Part shown: piece after piece, positions 49,101 through 60,200 of the stretch
Numbering within the stretch: position 1 is the stretch's first letter
Layout of the letters: every line of letters starts with the position of its first letter
Assembly (NCBI GenBank): GCA_024362935.1
Contig: JANCRA010000014.1
Coordinates: 15,596,758 to 15,660,757 of the forward strand
Length of the DNA: 64,000 bases
Origin: Setophaga petechia
Lineage: Eukaryota; Chordata; Aves; Passeriformes; Parulidae
Direction: 5' to 3'
The notes under the pieces: generated by a model
Told to the model about the DNA's origin: nothing
Database searches by the model: none
Seen by the model: only the letters and a program-made list of their open reading frames with translations
Made by a program: the position numbers and the translations under genes

Positions 49101-51365
49101 ATATCAATTATTCTTGTGATCTTATTTTCAACATATTTTTGTGAATTTTCATAAAATTTCCCTTGCATTCCTCCCCCTAAAATTTTCCCAAAACATTTTC
49201 ACTGCAGTTTCAATGCACACAATTATTAGGCAATTTATCATTTTCAAATTATGAATAAAAATTATATTTGAAACCAAAATATTTTCTATCTAAAAATGAA
49301 TAAGTTTCTTTTATTTTAGAATTTCACAAATTACCATTTTAAAACAAATTTTTGATCTTGTTTTTGATTGAGTCCCTTTTCAAATTTTTCATTTCAGCTG
49401 TTCATTTGTTCTGCATTTCCCTTTGTATTCAATTGCCATGTAATTCCATTTCTATCACACAATTCCCCATGTATTGTCTCTGACTGGTCCAATGGAGTCA
49501 CTTGAAGTCACACTTGAATCCAGCCTCTTCTCAAACATTGTGGGTTTGTCTGTTTAAAGCTCTGCCTGAAGCAACACCCAGAAGACCAAATGTTTGGTGA
49601 AAGGCAGAAAACAGCAGTGGTTACTTGAGAAGATTCCCCCAGCCTTACAGAGTCAGGCACTCCTTTTTCTTTATCATTTGCACCTGTGTTAGCTGGTGGC
49701 TTTACTGCTTTGCCCGCAATTATCCATTTCATTCTCAGGAAGCCTTCCCTCTCCTCCTCCACTCCTGATGTGAAGAAAAGACATCAGATGGAAGATGTTG
49801 GTTGAGGCAGAGATGAAAATCTGTCCCTGATGTTGAGTGCTGCTCCCCTGTGCTGGCAGCCAGGTTGCAGCACCAGCAGCGCTCTGGGAAGGGAGAGCTG
49901 AGTTTGCATTCTCCAGAGCTTGTGAAGCAGAGAAGACCTCACACAAGTTTTTCAATACAGCTCCCAGCAGAGGTTACACGAGGACACACAGATCTGGATT
50001 AGACCCTGGGCACAAAGCACAAGTTTGGAGGGCTGGAGGTGATAAAACCATGAAAAGGAGAGGTTTATGCTATGCTTCATCCACCTCCTCCTGCTCATCT
50101 GAGCCTTGACATAAGCAGGTGCAGAAACCTTGAGCCTTCTCAAGCTGTCCTTGGCTATTTCAGCCCTTGAAAATGTTCATTTGTTAAATGCTGCTTATCA
50201 TTGCTAGACAGCACTACAAAGCCCCTAACCAAGCAAGACGAAGGCAGAGAAATTCTCCTGAGCTCCAGGTGGTCCAATGGTATCAGTAACTTTTGTCTCC
50301 TAGGGGGAACTAAACAATTTGTTGGGTTTAGATCCACTTCACACCCATAGACAGACAGGTGCTGTGAACCTCTTACCTATTTGACTGAGCCATTCCTCTG
50401 TGGAAAGAGAGCAATCTCTGTCTCTCTCTTATCTATGTATTATTTCTATTCTATGTAGTGCTGGATCATGAAAAACTGTTCTGTCCTACACTGTAAGGTT
50501 TTGCTTTAAGGTCATCCCCATCTCTCTGATTCAGAGCTTGCTTTGAAGCAGGTTTGATTTGCAGATGTTCACCTTGTGTTTGATTCCACTTAATTTTCTC
50601 CTATTTTGGCAGCCCTGTGTTGAAATAAAAAAAAAAAAAAAATTAGACATGCCTTAATTTGAGACAAATCAAAATGGAAAAGGCAACAGAATTTTGATTT
50701 TGTCAGTCTTCTTTTATAGGAGCTCTGTTTGCTCTATGACTGTTCACTGTCGCATTAACTTGTCTATAAAATAGGGATAATTACATTTTCTTCCTTGATA
50801 AGGCGATCTACAATATATGGATTGCTAGGGTACATAAGTTATGCATTTTTAATAATGAGGGGATAGACCTGTACACATTTCAAGCTTCTTAAGAATTAAT
50901 GTATCTGTAATAATATAAACTGTTAGGGCCTAAAGCTGAAAGCAGTTATGGATGTTTTTAATGTATTTTTTTTGAAGTTCAATACAAAGCGTCACAAAGA
51001 ATTACATGTTTCCTGTTTGCAATCAAGGAAAATATTAGAAAATTTAAGAAAAAAATAAAAAACAAATAAACTCGCAACCCATTCTGAAGGAAAAAAATCT
51101 TATTATATTATTTTCTTCCAATGCAGATTATGGGTCAACTCATAGTTAATATTATTTATATGAAGGTAAATGTCCTCTGCTCTACAGAAAAATAAAGGCT
51201 CTATTCATGAAAATGTTAGAGTGAGATTGTATCTGAACAACAAAGATATTTTTAAAGCAATAAAATATTAAACAGATGCCAGTGTTTTCTTAGATACATA
51301 AATGGCCTGATATGGAAGACAGTCAGGTAATAGCTTTGAGCTGTGAATGTTTGCAACAAAATGTG
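46179..51365. other. Unique AT-rich non-coding DNA
   Basis: It holds a strong lone 5' splice-site match (GAG|GTAAGT, GT at 46393-46394), a 27-nt palindrome at 47924-47950, and a 16-A run at 50627-50642. A 148-codon minus frame at 46104-46550 shows no domain and overlaps an old repeat. No gene was recognised. Confidence 0.5.
47924..47950. repeat. 27-nt near-perfect palindrome
   Basis: ATTTCCCTGTAAC (47924-47936) is followed by one base (47937) and then GTTACAGGGAAAT (47938-47950). The arms are perfect 13-mers around a single central A. It could act as a dimeric protein-binding site or be a product of palindromic mutation. It resembles no motif I can name. Confidence 0.9.
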
Positions 51366-51408
51366 TAGTCATATAAATCTCACTTGGATTGCATTGCACT
51401 AGAAAATC
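51366..51408 (+). repeat. 43-bp direct repeat, copy 1
   Basis: The segment beginning 'tagtcatataaatctcactt' is repeated at 51801-51843 in the same orientation with only two differences in 43 bp. No known repeat family was recognised in it. Confidence 0.95.
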
Positions 51409-51800
51409 AAAATGCAGAACAGGCCTGTTGAAAGAGCTGTTAAAGTTCACAAATCTTTTAAGAAACCCAAGGCTGAGTTGATGTAGACTGATTTATTAAT
51501 TTGATTTCAAATTCTGGAAAATTCTGATTTTGAGACATTTATGATTTAAAGAAGCACATAAATTAATGTCTCAAATTTTCAAAAATTGTTTTAAAAACCA
51601 GTTTAGATCCCAAACTCATGTCAAACTGTTGCAAGTTCTTTTTAAGGAAATCTGATAGTATAAAACTGACACATTTTGCCTTTTTCTGGAGTAATTTCTG
51701 TGGCCAAATTTTTTCTAGTCATTAAATATATCAAATACATAGAGAAAGAGAGAACTGCAGAAACCCATGGGCCAAAACTCAAGATGTCTATAACCTGAAT

Positions 51801-51843
51801 TAGTCATACAAATCTCACTTCGATTGCATTGCACTAGAAAATC
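51801..51843 (+). repeat. 43-bp direct repeat, copy 2, just upstream of a CR1
   Basis: 41 of 43 positions match copy 1, which lies 435 bp upstream. The repeat ends 37 bp before recognisable CR1 sequence starts at 51881. That placement suggests the duplicated piece may have been copied into the 5' junction of the LINE insertion, but an independent local duplication is also possible. Confidence 0.95.
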
Positions 51844-51880
51844 TGAATAGGTATAAACACATCATAGTTCCTTTGCCTCT

Positions 51881-52101
51881 GATGGAAGGAAGAAATTTTT
51901 CCCTTTGAGGGTGGTGGGACACTGGACAGGCTGCCCAGGAGGCTCTGGGTGCTCCAAGCCTGGCAGTGCTCAAGGCCAGGTTGGATAAAGCCTCCAGCAA
52001 AATGGTCTGGTGGGAGGTGTCCCTGCCCATGGCAGGAGGGTTGGATTAGATAATTTTTAAGGTCTATTCTGAGCCCTTACCCTGCTTTGATTCCATGATT
52101 T
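51881..52101 (+). mobile_element. CR1 LINE fragment, 3' end, forward orientation
   Basis: It starts 'gatggaaggaagaaattttt' and continues through 'gggtggtgggacactgg', 'caggctgcccaggaggctct', 'caaggccaggttggataaag', 'tggtgggaggtgtccctgcc' and 'atggcaggagggttgga', ending 'gattCCATGATt'. This is the characteristic order of the avian CR1 3' UTR and terminus. About 220 bp remain, 5'-truncated, without reverse-transcriptase coding sequence. It is moderately diverged. Confidence 0.95.
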
Positions 52102-52432
52102 TTCACCTCCTGTTAAGGCAGATGTGGTCAGCAGGCACAAGTTCAGAACCAGATGTAGGAAATAACAATCACAGCTCCCCTGCCAGCTTCCAAATAATTC
52201 CAGAATCCAGCAAATTCACTCAGAATCTCAGAGCAGGTTGGTCTTCTTACTTCATGCCTCTGTGGGCTAGGACAGCCACCAGGAAAAACAAAATGGGATC
52301 TGAGAAAAAGAAGACAAAAGGCTGCTCAGTGCAGACCATTCACCTGCAAAATGCCAAGTGTCCCCCAACACCTGGGTTCCATCAGCTGCAGCACTTCAGG
52401 CTACACACTTATGGATCTGCTTTAGGATACAG
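52102..52432. other. Spacer between convergent CR1 copies
   Basis: Unique sequence of about 330 bp. A 188-codon plus-strand frame (52095-52661) that crosses it and the next CR1 is not considered a gene. Confidence 0.6.
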
Positions 52433-52705
52433 CATAGAATCACAGAACATTCTGGGTGGGAAGAGACCCACAAGGGTCAAGAGTCCAGTCCCTGTCCCTG
52501 CAGACCCCCAGCAATCCCCCCTGTGCATCCCTGGCAGCCCTGCCCAAAGGCTCCTGGAGCTCTGGCAGCCTCAGGGCTGTGCCCATTCCCTGGGAGCCTG
52601 GGCAGTGCCCACCCTCTGGGGGAAGAACCTTTTTCTAATATCCAACCCAACCCTGCCCTGACATGCCTTCAGGCCATTCCCTCAGGTCCTGTCACTGGTC
52701 ACCAT
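52433..52705 (-). mobile_element. CR1 LINE fragment (CR1-Y-like), reverse orientation
   Basis: The plus strand runs 'cATAGAATCACAGAAcattc', 'gggaagagacccacaagg', 'cctgtgcatccctggcagcc', 'ggctcctggagctctggcag', 'gaagaacctttttctaatat', 'ttcaggccattccctcaggt' and 'cctgtcactggtcaccat'. In order this is the complement of the CR1 subfamily abundant in many neoavian, especially passerine, genomes. About 270 bp are present, 5'-truncated with the 3' end at 52433, and better preserved than the copy at 1778. Its tail faces the tail of the preceding CR1. Confidence 0.95.
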
Positions 52706-55700
52706 TTTTTTCTGTGTCATGACCTTTTTTCCCCTGAGTGGGCCCTAAAATAGGTCTCCCCAGAATGTTTCTCTTCTGTTTCAAAGTGATTTGGTTCCTC
52801 TCTTTTTGAAAGCCTCGCTAATAACCCCCTGAAGATTTCCTCATCTCTCTAATTTGTGAATGGAATAATATGGGATCTCTGTGGATGGAGATTTCTGAAA
52901 AAGAAAAGGGTCTGCTTAGGATGGTATGACTCCTTATCAAGTATGTAGCAGAAATTATTTTAGAGGACCATTTAATTCTGCTCTTAGGTGTTTCTCATTA
53001 TCAGGCTCTCTAGCACATGGATTAGTAGCAATTCCACTGTTCCAGAGCTTTTGTCATTAACAGCATCCCACCTCCAGCAACCTCTGCTAGTCAATAATAA
53101 CAGCTTGTTTAAAAATAGCAGCATCAACTTGTTTGCACTGTTATTATCTGTGCATGGCTTATTTCCCCACAAGACTCTGGGATGGTGCATAACCTGCTCT
53201 CTGGGTCTTCTTTCACTCCCTTTTTCAAAGCATGCTTTAAGATCAGGAGAGAAGACAGACATATTTTTAGCAAATACTAGTAATGTAATTGCAACGCTGT
53301 TACAGTCCCCAAAAGTAAAATACTGCAGTTAGAAGGAGCTGTATATTCATTAGTCAATAAAGTATTACCACACAATTTATTGAATTGTAACCCTATTTTT
53401 CCTTGATGAAGATGTTGTGCAGCTTTCATCTTCATATAAATCTCAGTGATTAATTTAGCATTCAGTGCTGGAATAAGAATAAGAAACCCAGGCCAAATTC
53501 CAATCCAACCTTCCAGCATCATGTCCTCTCCTCTCACTTCAGACTCACACTCAGACATTCAATTTTACTATAACACAGTTTAAAAATTAAATATTGATAT
53601 GAATGGTGGATTTTGTAGGGCTGTATCTTCCCTACATGCCACTAATTCATTGTCTTTATCCTACAATCTGACAACTACTCCATTCAGGTAGATGCTCTTG
53701 TTTGTGAGTACAGAAGGTGATTCAAAAGGCATTGCTACACAGCATAAAGACAATTTATTATGCCAACATACTGTATCTTCCTCTGTAGATTAACATAAAT
53801 AATGATTGTAATACTGCACTGCACTAGAATATTCTTAAAGCTAATTGAATACAAAATGAATATACTTTTTATATTTCCTCATGAATTACAGTTAAGCCTT
53901 CTATTTTGTGACAGAAACCTAGAATTAAAGTAGAAGAAACAATTAATGTTATAATTATGTGTTTCTAAACTTATATTCAAAAGCATTGGCAAATTATTGT
54001 CAGAATATTTGCATACAAGCTGAACAATTAAGTTGTCAGCTGATTCTATTTCTTCTTATTTTTCTTGTTTAACTGGTTAATTTTTTAATCTATTTTGTTA
54101 TCAGAGCCAGTCAGAACTTTCAACACTACTTCATTGCTTAATTTAAAATAGCATAGGTGGAGGTACATTAGCAAAAGGAAGAAGAGAAATACATTGATAT
54201 TTTTAGTATATTTCTCTTACTTTCTGAATATCTGACAGTTCTGGAAAGTGAATTAATAGCATACATGGCAAAAGAATGGTGGACCTTCTGTCAACTGAGA
54301 GCTGCAGTAAAACCTTGATTCAGTGGTGCTGGAGGTGGGATTTTCATCACAGTGTTATGCTGTATTTTTTCCCTAGCACAGCAAACTAATAACTCTTAGT
54401 TTATTAGAAATATCATTAAAAGTTTTCCTTTTTTAAATATGACGAAACATTTGACTCAAAAGGGTAAATAGTTTGAGTCTCATAAATAGAGGGTGAATTG
54501 CTCTATGTTAGAAAAAAAATAATAGTACATCTCCTTTCACAAGAAGAACCCTCTGAAAACAATATCCCAATTTCCTGCAGACACTGTCAAATTGAGATAT
54601 GTCACACATGAAAATTCAAGCCTATTTCTTATATAGCTTTACTTCTGCTTTGGCCATGACATTAGCAGATTTGGTGTCTGCAACAGGAAAAAAATAATGA
54701 TAATTTAAATTGTGAAATCCACTGACAAACATATTCTTATTTATTTTTTCTTTCTTTTTATTTTTTAACCTTGAGTTAAGCAATCAAATCTCTGAAAAAG
54801 CTATATTTAGATTTTTTTTTAATTGACCCATTATTTTGCTTGCTTTCACTGCCAGAACCCCCTACTGCAAACAAGGATAAGGATGCTACCTGGACTTCAT
54901 TTGATGAATAGTTTTAATTAAAATATTCTGTACCATAAGTATTTTAATGTTACAGACAAACCAAAGGTATGCAGTAATAAATTAAATTATACATTTAAAT
55001 TAATCTATAAATATGCTATAAAATTGACAGGATATTTTTAAGATAGAGAATGAGACATGGATTGCTAATTATGACAATTAAATATCATGAGTAAAAATAA
55101 ATGACAATCAATATCCTAGAACCATTTTGTAAAAAGAAAAAAGGGAGGAAATATAATATCATTTAGATGTCTATAAAGGTGAAAAATTATTAACAAGTTA
55201 GAGTCCTGATTTTTCTATTGTAATAAAATGATAAGCAGTAGAACATTATACTTTTCATCACTGCTAGCCATAAATACTGTGCATATACTGTACTGGCACA
55301 ATCCATTATGGGATTCTTCTATTTGGATCTATTATGTTCAGGATAATAACATGTTTAATTTTTACTAATAAAATTTCCAGGGTTTCTGCTTATTCCGAGT
55401 CTGATCTAGAAGCCTGTGCACTTATTGGAAGCTTCTTCTTTTGCATTTAATGAATTTTGGATCAGTCCCTACTTTAAGAAAAAAAAAAGTAAAAAAAAAA
55501 CCAAAAAAACCCAACTAAACCAAAGAAAAATTAACCAAACAGCAAGAAATAAATGCAAGTTGCAGCAGTGTAGCGGCTATGCACACACAATCAAGGCCTC
55601 AGCACCATTGATTCTTTTTCTGTATGAGGAGCCACCCAGGGTTCCTTCCTATTAGCAGATATCTGGACCAAGCATTAGCTCACATGCCACAGGACACCCA

Positions 55701-57039
55701 CCTGAAATTCTTTCCTTAATTACTTCCTCACACCAGAAGAACATTAAGGCCAGCCAAAAGACACAGCTCTGCTTTGTCTGCAGTGCTGTGTTAGGGGTAG
55801 TAAATGTGTAAATTGGGTGGAAACCCATTAAATTACTGTCTCAAAATTGTCTGTTTTAATAGTATTAATGTCCCAGCCATGATATGAATTTACAGTCCAT
55901 CTTCTTCACGACCATTTATCAAAATGGTAAAGGTAAAAATAGTGAAGATTGGACTTCTTTTTTTTCATCCTGGATATTTGGGCTAATAGTCATTATTATA
56001 TTCATATTAAAATCCTACTCCATGTCTTTCAATCATACATTTTTCTTCTAATTAAGGCATATTCACTTTTTTGCTAATTAGGTATTCTTTGTTGCACAAT
56101 GTTTGCTCTAATCTTTTGGAATCTCTCTCAATATCCAGTCATTGCCTTCATTACTGGCTCCCCTAGAATCCAACCAAAGCATGTTATTTTTTCTGCTAAT
56201 TATATCCTCATTTACAGATTGTTGCCTTCTCTGATTGGCTCTTTAAACCAGTTGCTATGACTTCATTAGCAATGTCTTCTGACCCTGTTATTTCTTGTGA
56301 CAGGATTTGCTCCACTTGTCCTGTAGCACTGTATCCCAGGGTCACTCCTCTCCCGGGCTGGAATAGTGTCAAACACGAAAGGTTTAGGGCAGAGAAAATC
56401 ACTGCTGAAGTTGCTAATTACCACATGCAGCAACGGTACAAATTAATGCTTCTAGCAGTTTAGGGAAAAAAAAAAAAAAAAAGAGAAAAAAAAAGAGTGT
56501 TTTAAAGGTGTCATTAACAGGTTAGTTTCATTTATGTATGTGCTTGACAAAAAAAAAAAAGTCATCGTAGTGTGTTTTTGCTTTTACAATCTCTCCATCA
56601 AATAAGTGTTTTTAAATCATGTGGGATTTCTTTCAATGCTATATGGCAATAAAATTACTGAATCAAGCATTCTTGAGCTCGATGATTTTAGAAGGCAAAT
56701 GTTTCTAAACAGATTTCCCTGTTGTAACTTGAATTTCAGAATCTTGATTTCTAACAGGTCCTATAGAAATAGTGGTCTCCCTTAAAACAAGGATTACATT
56801 TCCAGGCATTTAGAAAAAATAAGTAATTATACAAGGACAACATATTAAGAGAAAATTAAAATATATGGAACTGCAGTGAAGTACTAATACAATGCTTATA
56901 TTAAGCTGGAGAATGGCATGAGATTACAATTTTCATGGGGTACAAACTGCATATTGTGCTAATTGTGTTCCCCACTTTTAGTCTCTTGCAAATCTGAATA
57001 ATCCATTACCAGAACCAGAGATTCAAGCACATAGCAGAG
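52706..57039. other. AT-rich non-coding DNA with A-rich tracts
   Basis: This includes A-rich low-complexity stretches at about 55479-55540 and 56466-56495. Frames of up to 114 codons near 52984-53332 lie on both strands and show no domain. No gene or transposon was recognised. Confidence 0.55.
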
Positions 57040-57260
57040 TTTAATACAAGTTAGTTAATATGAAAAACGCTGTATCTAGTTGTTTGCAAAATTACTTTTG
57101 TTGATTAAAAGGCTCTTCAGAACTTCCGGCTTGTGAAAGGGTTTTAAATTGTCTAATGCTGATTGTGATTGCTATGCAGAAAAAAGGCAATGCGAAGCAA
57201 ACCATTATATCACTGAATCTTTGTTAAGCAGGCCTTGAAAGTGCTTGACAGCATAATTAA
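57040..57260. promoter_or_regulatory. Candidate conserved non-coding block
   Basis: CpGs are retained ('gaaaaacgctgtatc', 'aacttccggcttgtg', 'ggcaatgcgaagc') among AT-rich words including 'agcataattaatcttg'. 'cttccggctt' fits an ETS-type site. There is no open frame of note. The call is from composition only. Confidence 0.3.
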
Positions 57261-60200
57261 TCTTGTGATATGAACAAAGAAACCAACTCAATAGTATTGA
57301 AGATGCTTATTAAAAATACTAAATACCTTTTTCCACTTAAAAACCTTTTGAAATACTGTGGAAAGTGCCATTACCTTTTTTTGTTTTTGCACTATTTTAG
57401 TCTGGAATTGATACAAGGGACACATAGCATGAGAAAAAGAATAAACTGGATGACAATAAAAATTAGTTTGAAAAACAATGCTCCCTGATTTGGGGTGTCA
57501 GCTAAGCAAGCTCCAAGCATTATAAAAGACCCCTGCATACACACACACAGTGTCCACTGCTGTTAGCTTCAAAAGTTATTTAAAATAATCACTGGTTGTC
57601 AGTCATATTACACTTTCAAAGTAAATCTTATTAAAATCATTTATATTTAAATGGATAATATAAATTTTAATTGTTGCTTCTCCCTTACGTGGTGACTGCA
57701 TTGTGTGATACCATACCAGAATAGATCATACACGTAAGATTCCCTGATACAGTGGGATGTGTTTGTGGTGTAAGTTAATCCCAAATATACTGAGGAGAGC
57801 AATACAAAGATATGGAGAGCGTGCTGTGACACGGGCTGGAAGAAAATTTATCCACAGCTTGTAATGTGCATGTTTGCAGCATGCAGAGACAGAGGGAACC
57901 AGCCTTTGCAGAGGGAAGCTGCTGACTTTCAGCTGAATGTACAGTCTGTTTTGAAAATCCATTAAAAAATTACAATTATGGAAATTAATGTTTAGAAAAT
58001 CACCACTTTTGATGCCCCTCAATTTATTAAGAACCTGATGCTGCTCCCAATCTTAACATTATCTCTTTAAGGCAAATTTATCTGTTTAATTCTGGAAAGC
58101 GTAATTATGCAACTAGGACTCGATCCTGCAAGACAAACAGAACTAGAGAAAGGAAAAAAAAAACCAAACCAGGCACTGTGGCAGATATAGTCCAGCTATC
58201 CTGATCCTTTTTAAGACAGAAGGTTGGTCAGAGTGAGTTAATGACTGGTCCCACAGGCTGGCTGGCTGGAGGCTGCCCCTTGCACACACCAGGAGCCTGC
58301 CAAGGAGCCATCCCGAGAGGATCACAGTTTTCTGGGATATGGCATCTCTGGTTTCGGTCTCTGTGGCCTCTTGATGCCATAAAATATGCTCTTCTCGTTT
58401 TCTAATAAGGTCAACTGTTCTGTATATCCAGATAAAGAGCTGCAGAGTGGAGCAGGAAGAATACAATGAAATAAGCAAAGCAGCAGTTATGAACTTCCTT
58501 TCAAGTACCTTTTTAAGTACTGTATGTTGACTATGCCTGCTTGTTACCCTGCCAATCTAAATTCTCTTTCCTGATTCCTGAGCACTGAAGGTACTTTCTC
58601 AGAGCAGCAAAGTTCATTGTGTTATGAAAAGAACCATACTGCACAGTTCTGTCTCATGGAAAAGCCTCCACCACACACAAACACTCAGGACTGACACTAT
58701 TTTAGACTGTGTGATCTTTGGAGAGAACACTGCCTTATTTCCACTGAAATTATATGTAGCAGAGTGCAGCCTTGCTTCTGATCCAGGGCTGCAGACATTA
58801 GTTTAAATACATTTACCTGCCTTGGCAGTGAGAAATCAGCAAAGCTTAGTGCATCAAGCCCAGATGATGAGGAGCAGGAGCCTTCTTACAAACATTCCTG
58901 ATGCTGGCTGTTGCAGTCCTCCACGAAAATGCCAAACCTATTGATTAAAATACAGGTTGAATTTGGAGGTAAATACACCTTACTTTTTCCTACCTTCAAG
59001 TTTTTCAATACTCTCCAAAGACATTAAAAGCTGTGTTTCATTTTAATAACAGTGAATCATCTCTGAGGTTGATTGTCCTTGCTCAGGCAAGGCTTCCTGT
59101 GACATATGGCAATCTTGCCTGAGCACAGACAGTGTGGGAGGCTCTGATGGCAATCGTTACTGCAATTAGCAAACCACACAACCATATTCATGTTTTACTT
59201 TATAGTTCTGATTCTAAACACTGGACCTTTTCTTGAATCCTCTATGTACAGAACTCCCATTAATTAAAATCAAACAGCAAGAAATATATAAAAAAATCAA
59301 TGGTAGAATATGACTCATGTTATTTAATTAATGGGTAATTCCTCGCGTCAATATGCTGAGAAAGCTTGAACTTAACCTTTAGGATTAAAAAATTCACCAT
59401 GTGAGAAAATTTGCTTTTTCCTAATCACATTTCTCCTTAACAGATTTTAAAAACACACATAAAATCTGTTGGTCAAAGTGTTTAAGTACATACAATCCCT
59501 AAGATTGTAAGTAAACTCCTACTGCTATCCATATCAACATAGATAATGGCAGGAACAAAAAACACCTACAGGTGCACGTGTACTGGAATACACAAAAAGC
59601 TGCAGTGCCTTCAAATGATCACAACATCAGCCCAGCAGCTACACCTTTCTCCTCTTTTTGTCTTTCCTCAGCCTTCCTCTTCAAAATTACCACACAGGTG
59701 TCATTTGTTGAGCTATGTAAAGTCAAGGAGCACATGGAGACAAAGTCTGTATTTCATAATAACTCAGCAATATGGATTTTGGCCTTAAGGGTACATTCAT
59801 TCAAACAAGAGAATAGCAGTAAGAAAGCCCATGAGCAAAATCTTAGAACCTCACAAAAGGAGGTGCTCATTCAGGGGTGAACATTTTATTTCAAGTTTAA
59901 TAAATTTCATTTTCAAAGAATTGCCAACTCACACAAATTTGTCACTAATCATCAAATCGGAGATCCTTTCTTTCCTGCTCACAATGCTAGGAGTAGGCAC
60001 TCCATTCCTCACTATCTTTTAAAATGGTTTCCTTTTAGCTACTGCAGTTTTTCCTCAGTTTAGATAGTTCCTTCCTCCCCATTCTTCCTGGAAGCTGTAA
60101 CATTGTCTTAACTTACTAAAGGAAAAAAATCCCTCAGCAGTTCATGTTTCTAATCCACAGAGGTCTGAAGCATCACCAGTGGTGGAAGGATTATTAGGAA

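Noticed and set aside
52095..52661. 188-codon plus-strand open frame, the longest in the window
   Set aside because: It runs from the tail of one CR1 fragment, through unique DNA, and into the antisense of another CR1, so it is a by-product of repeat sequence.
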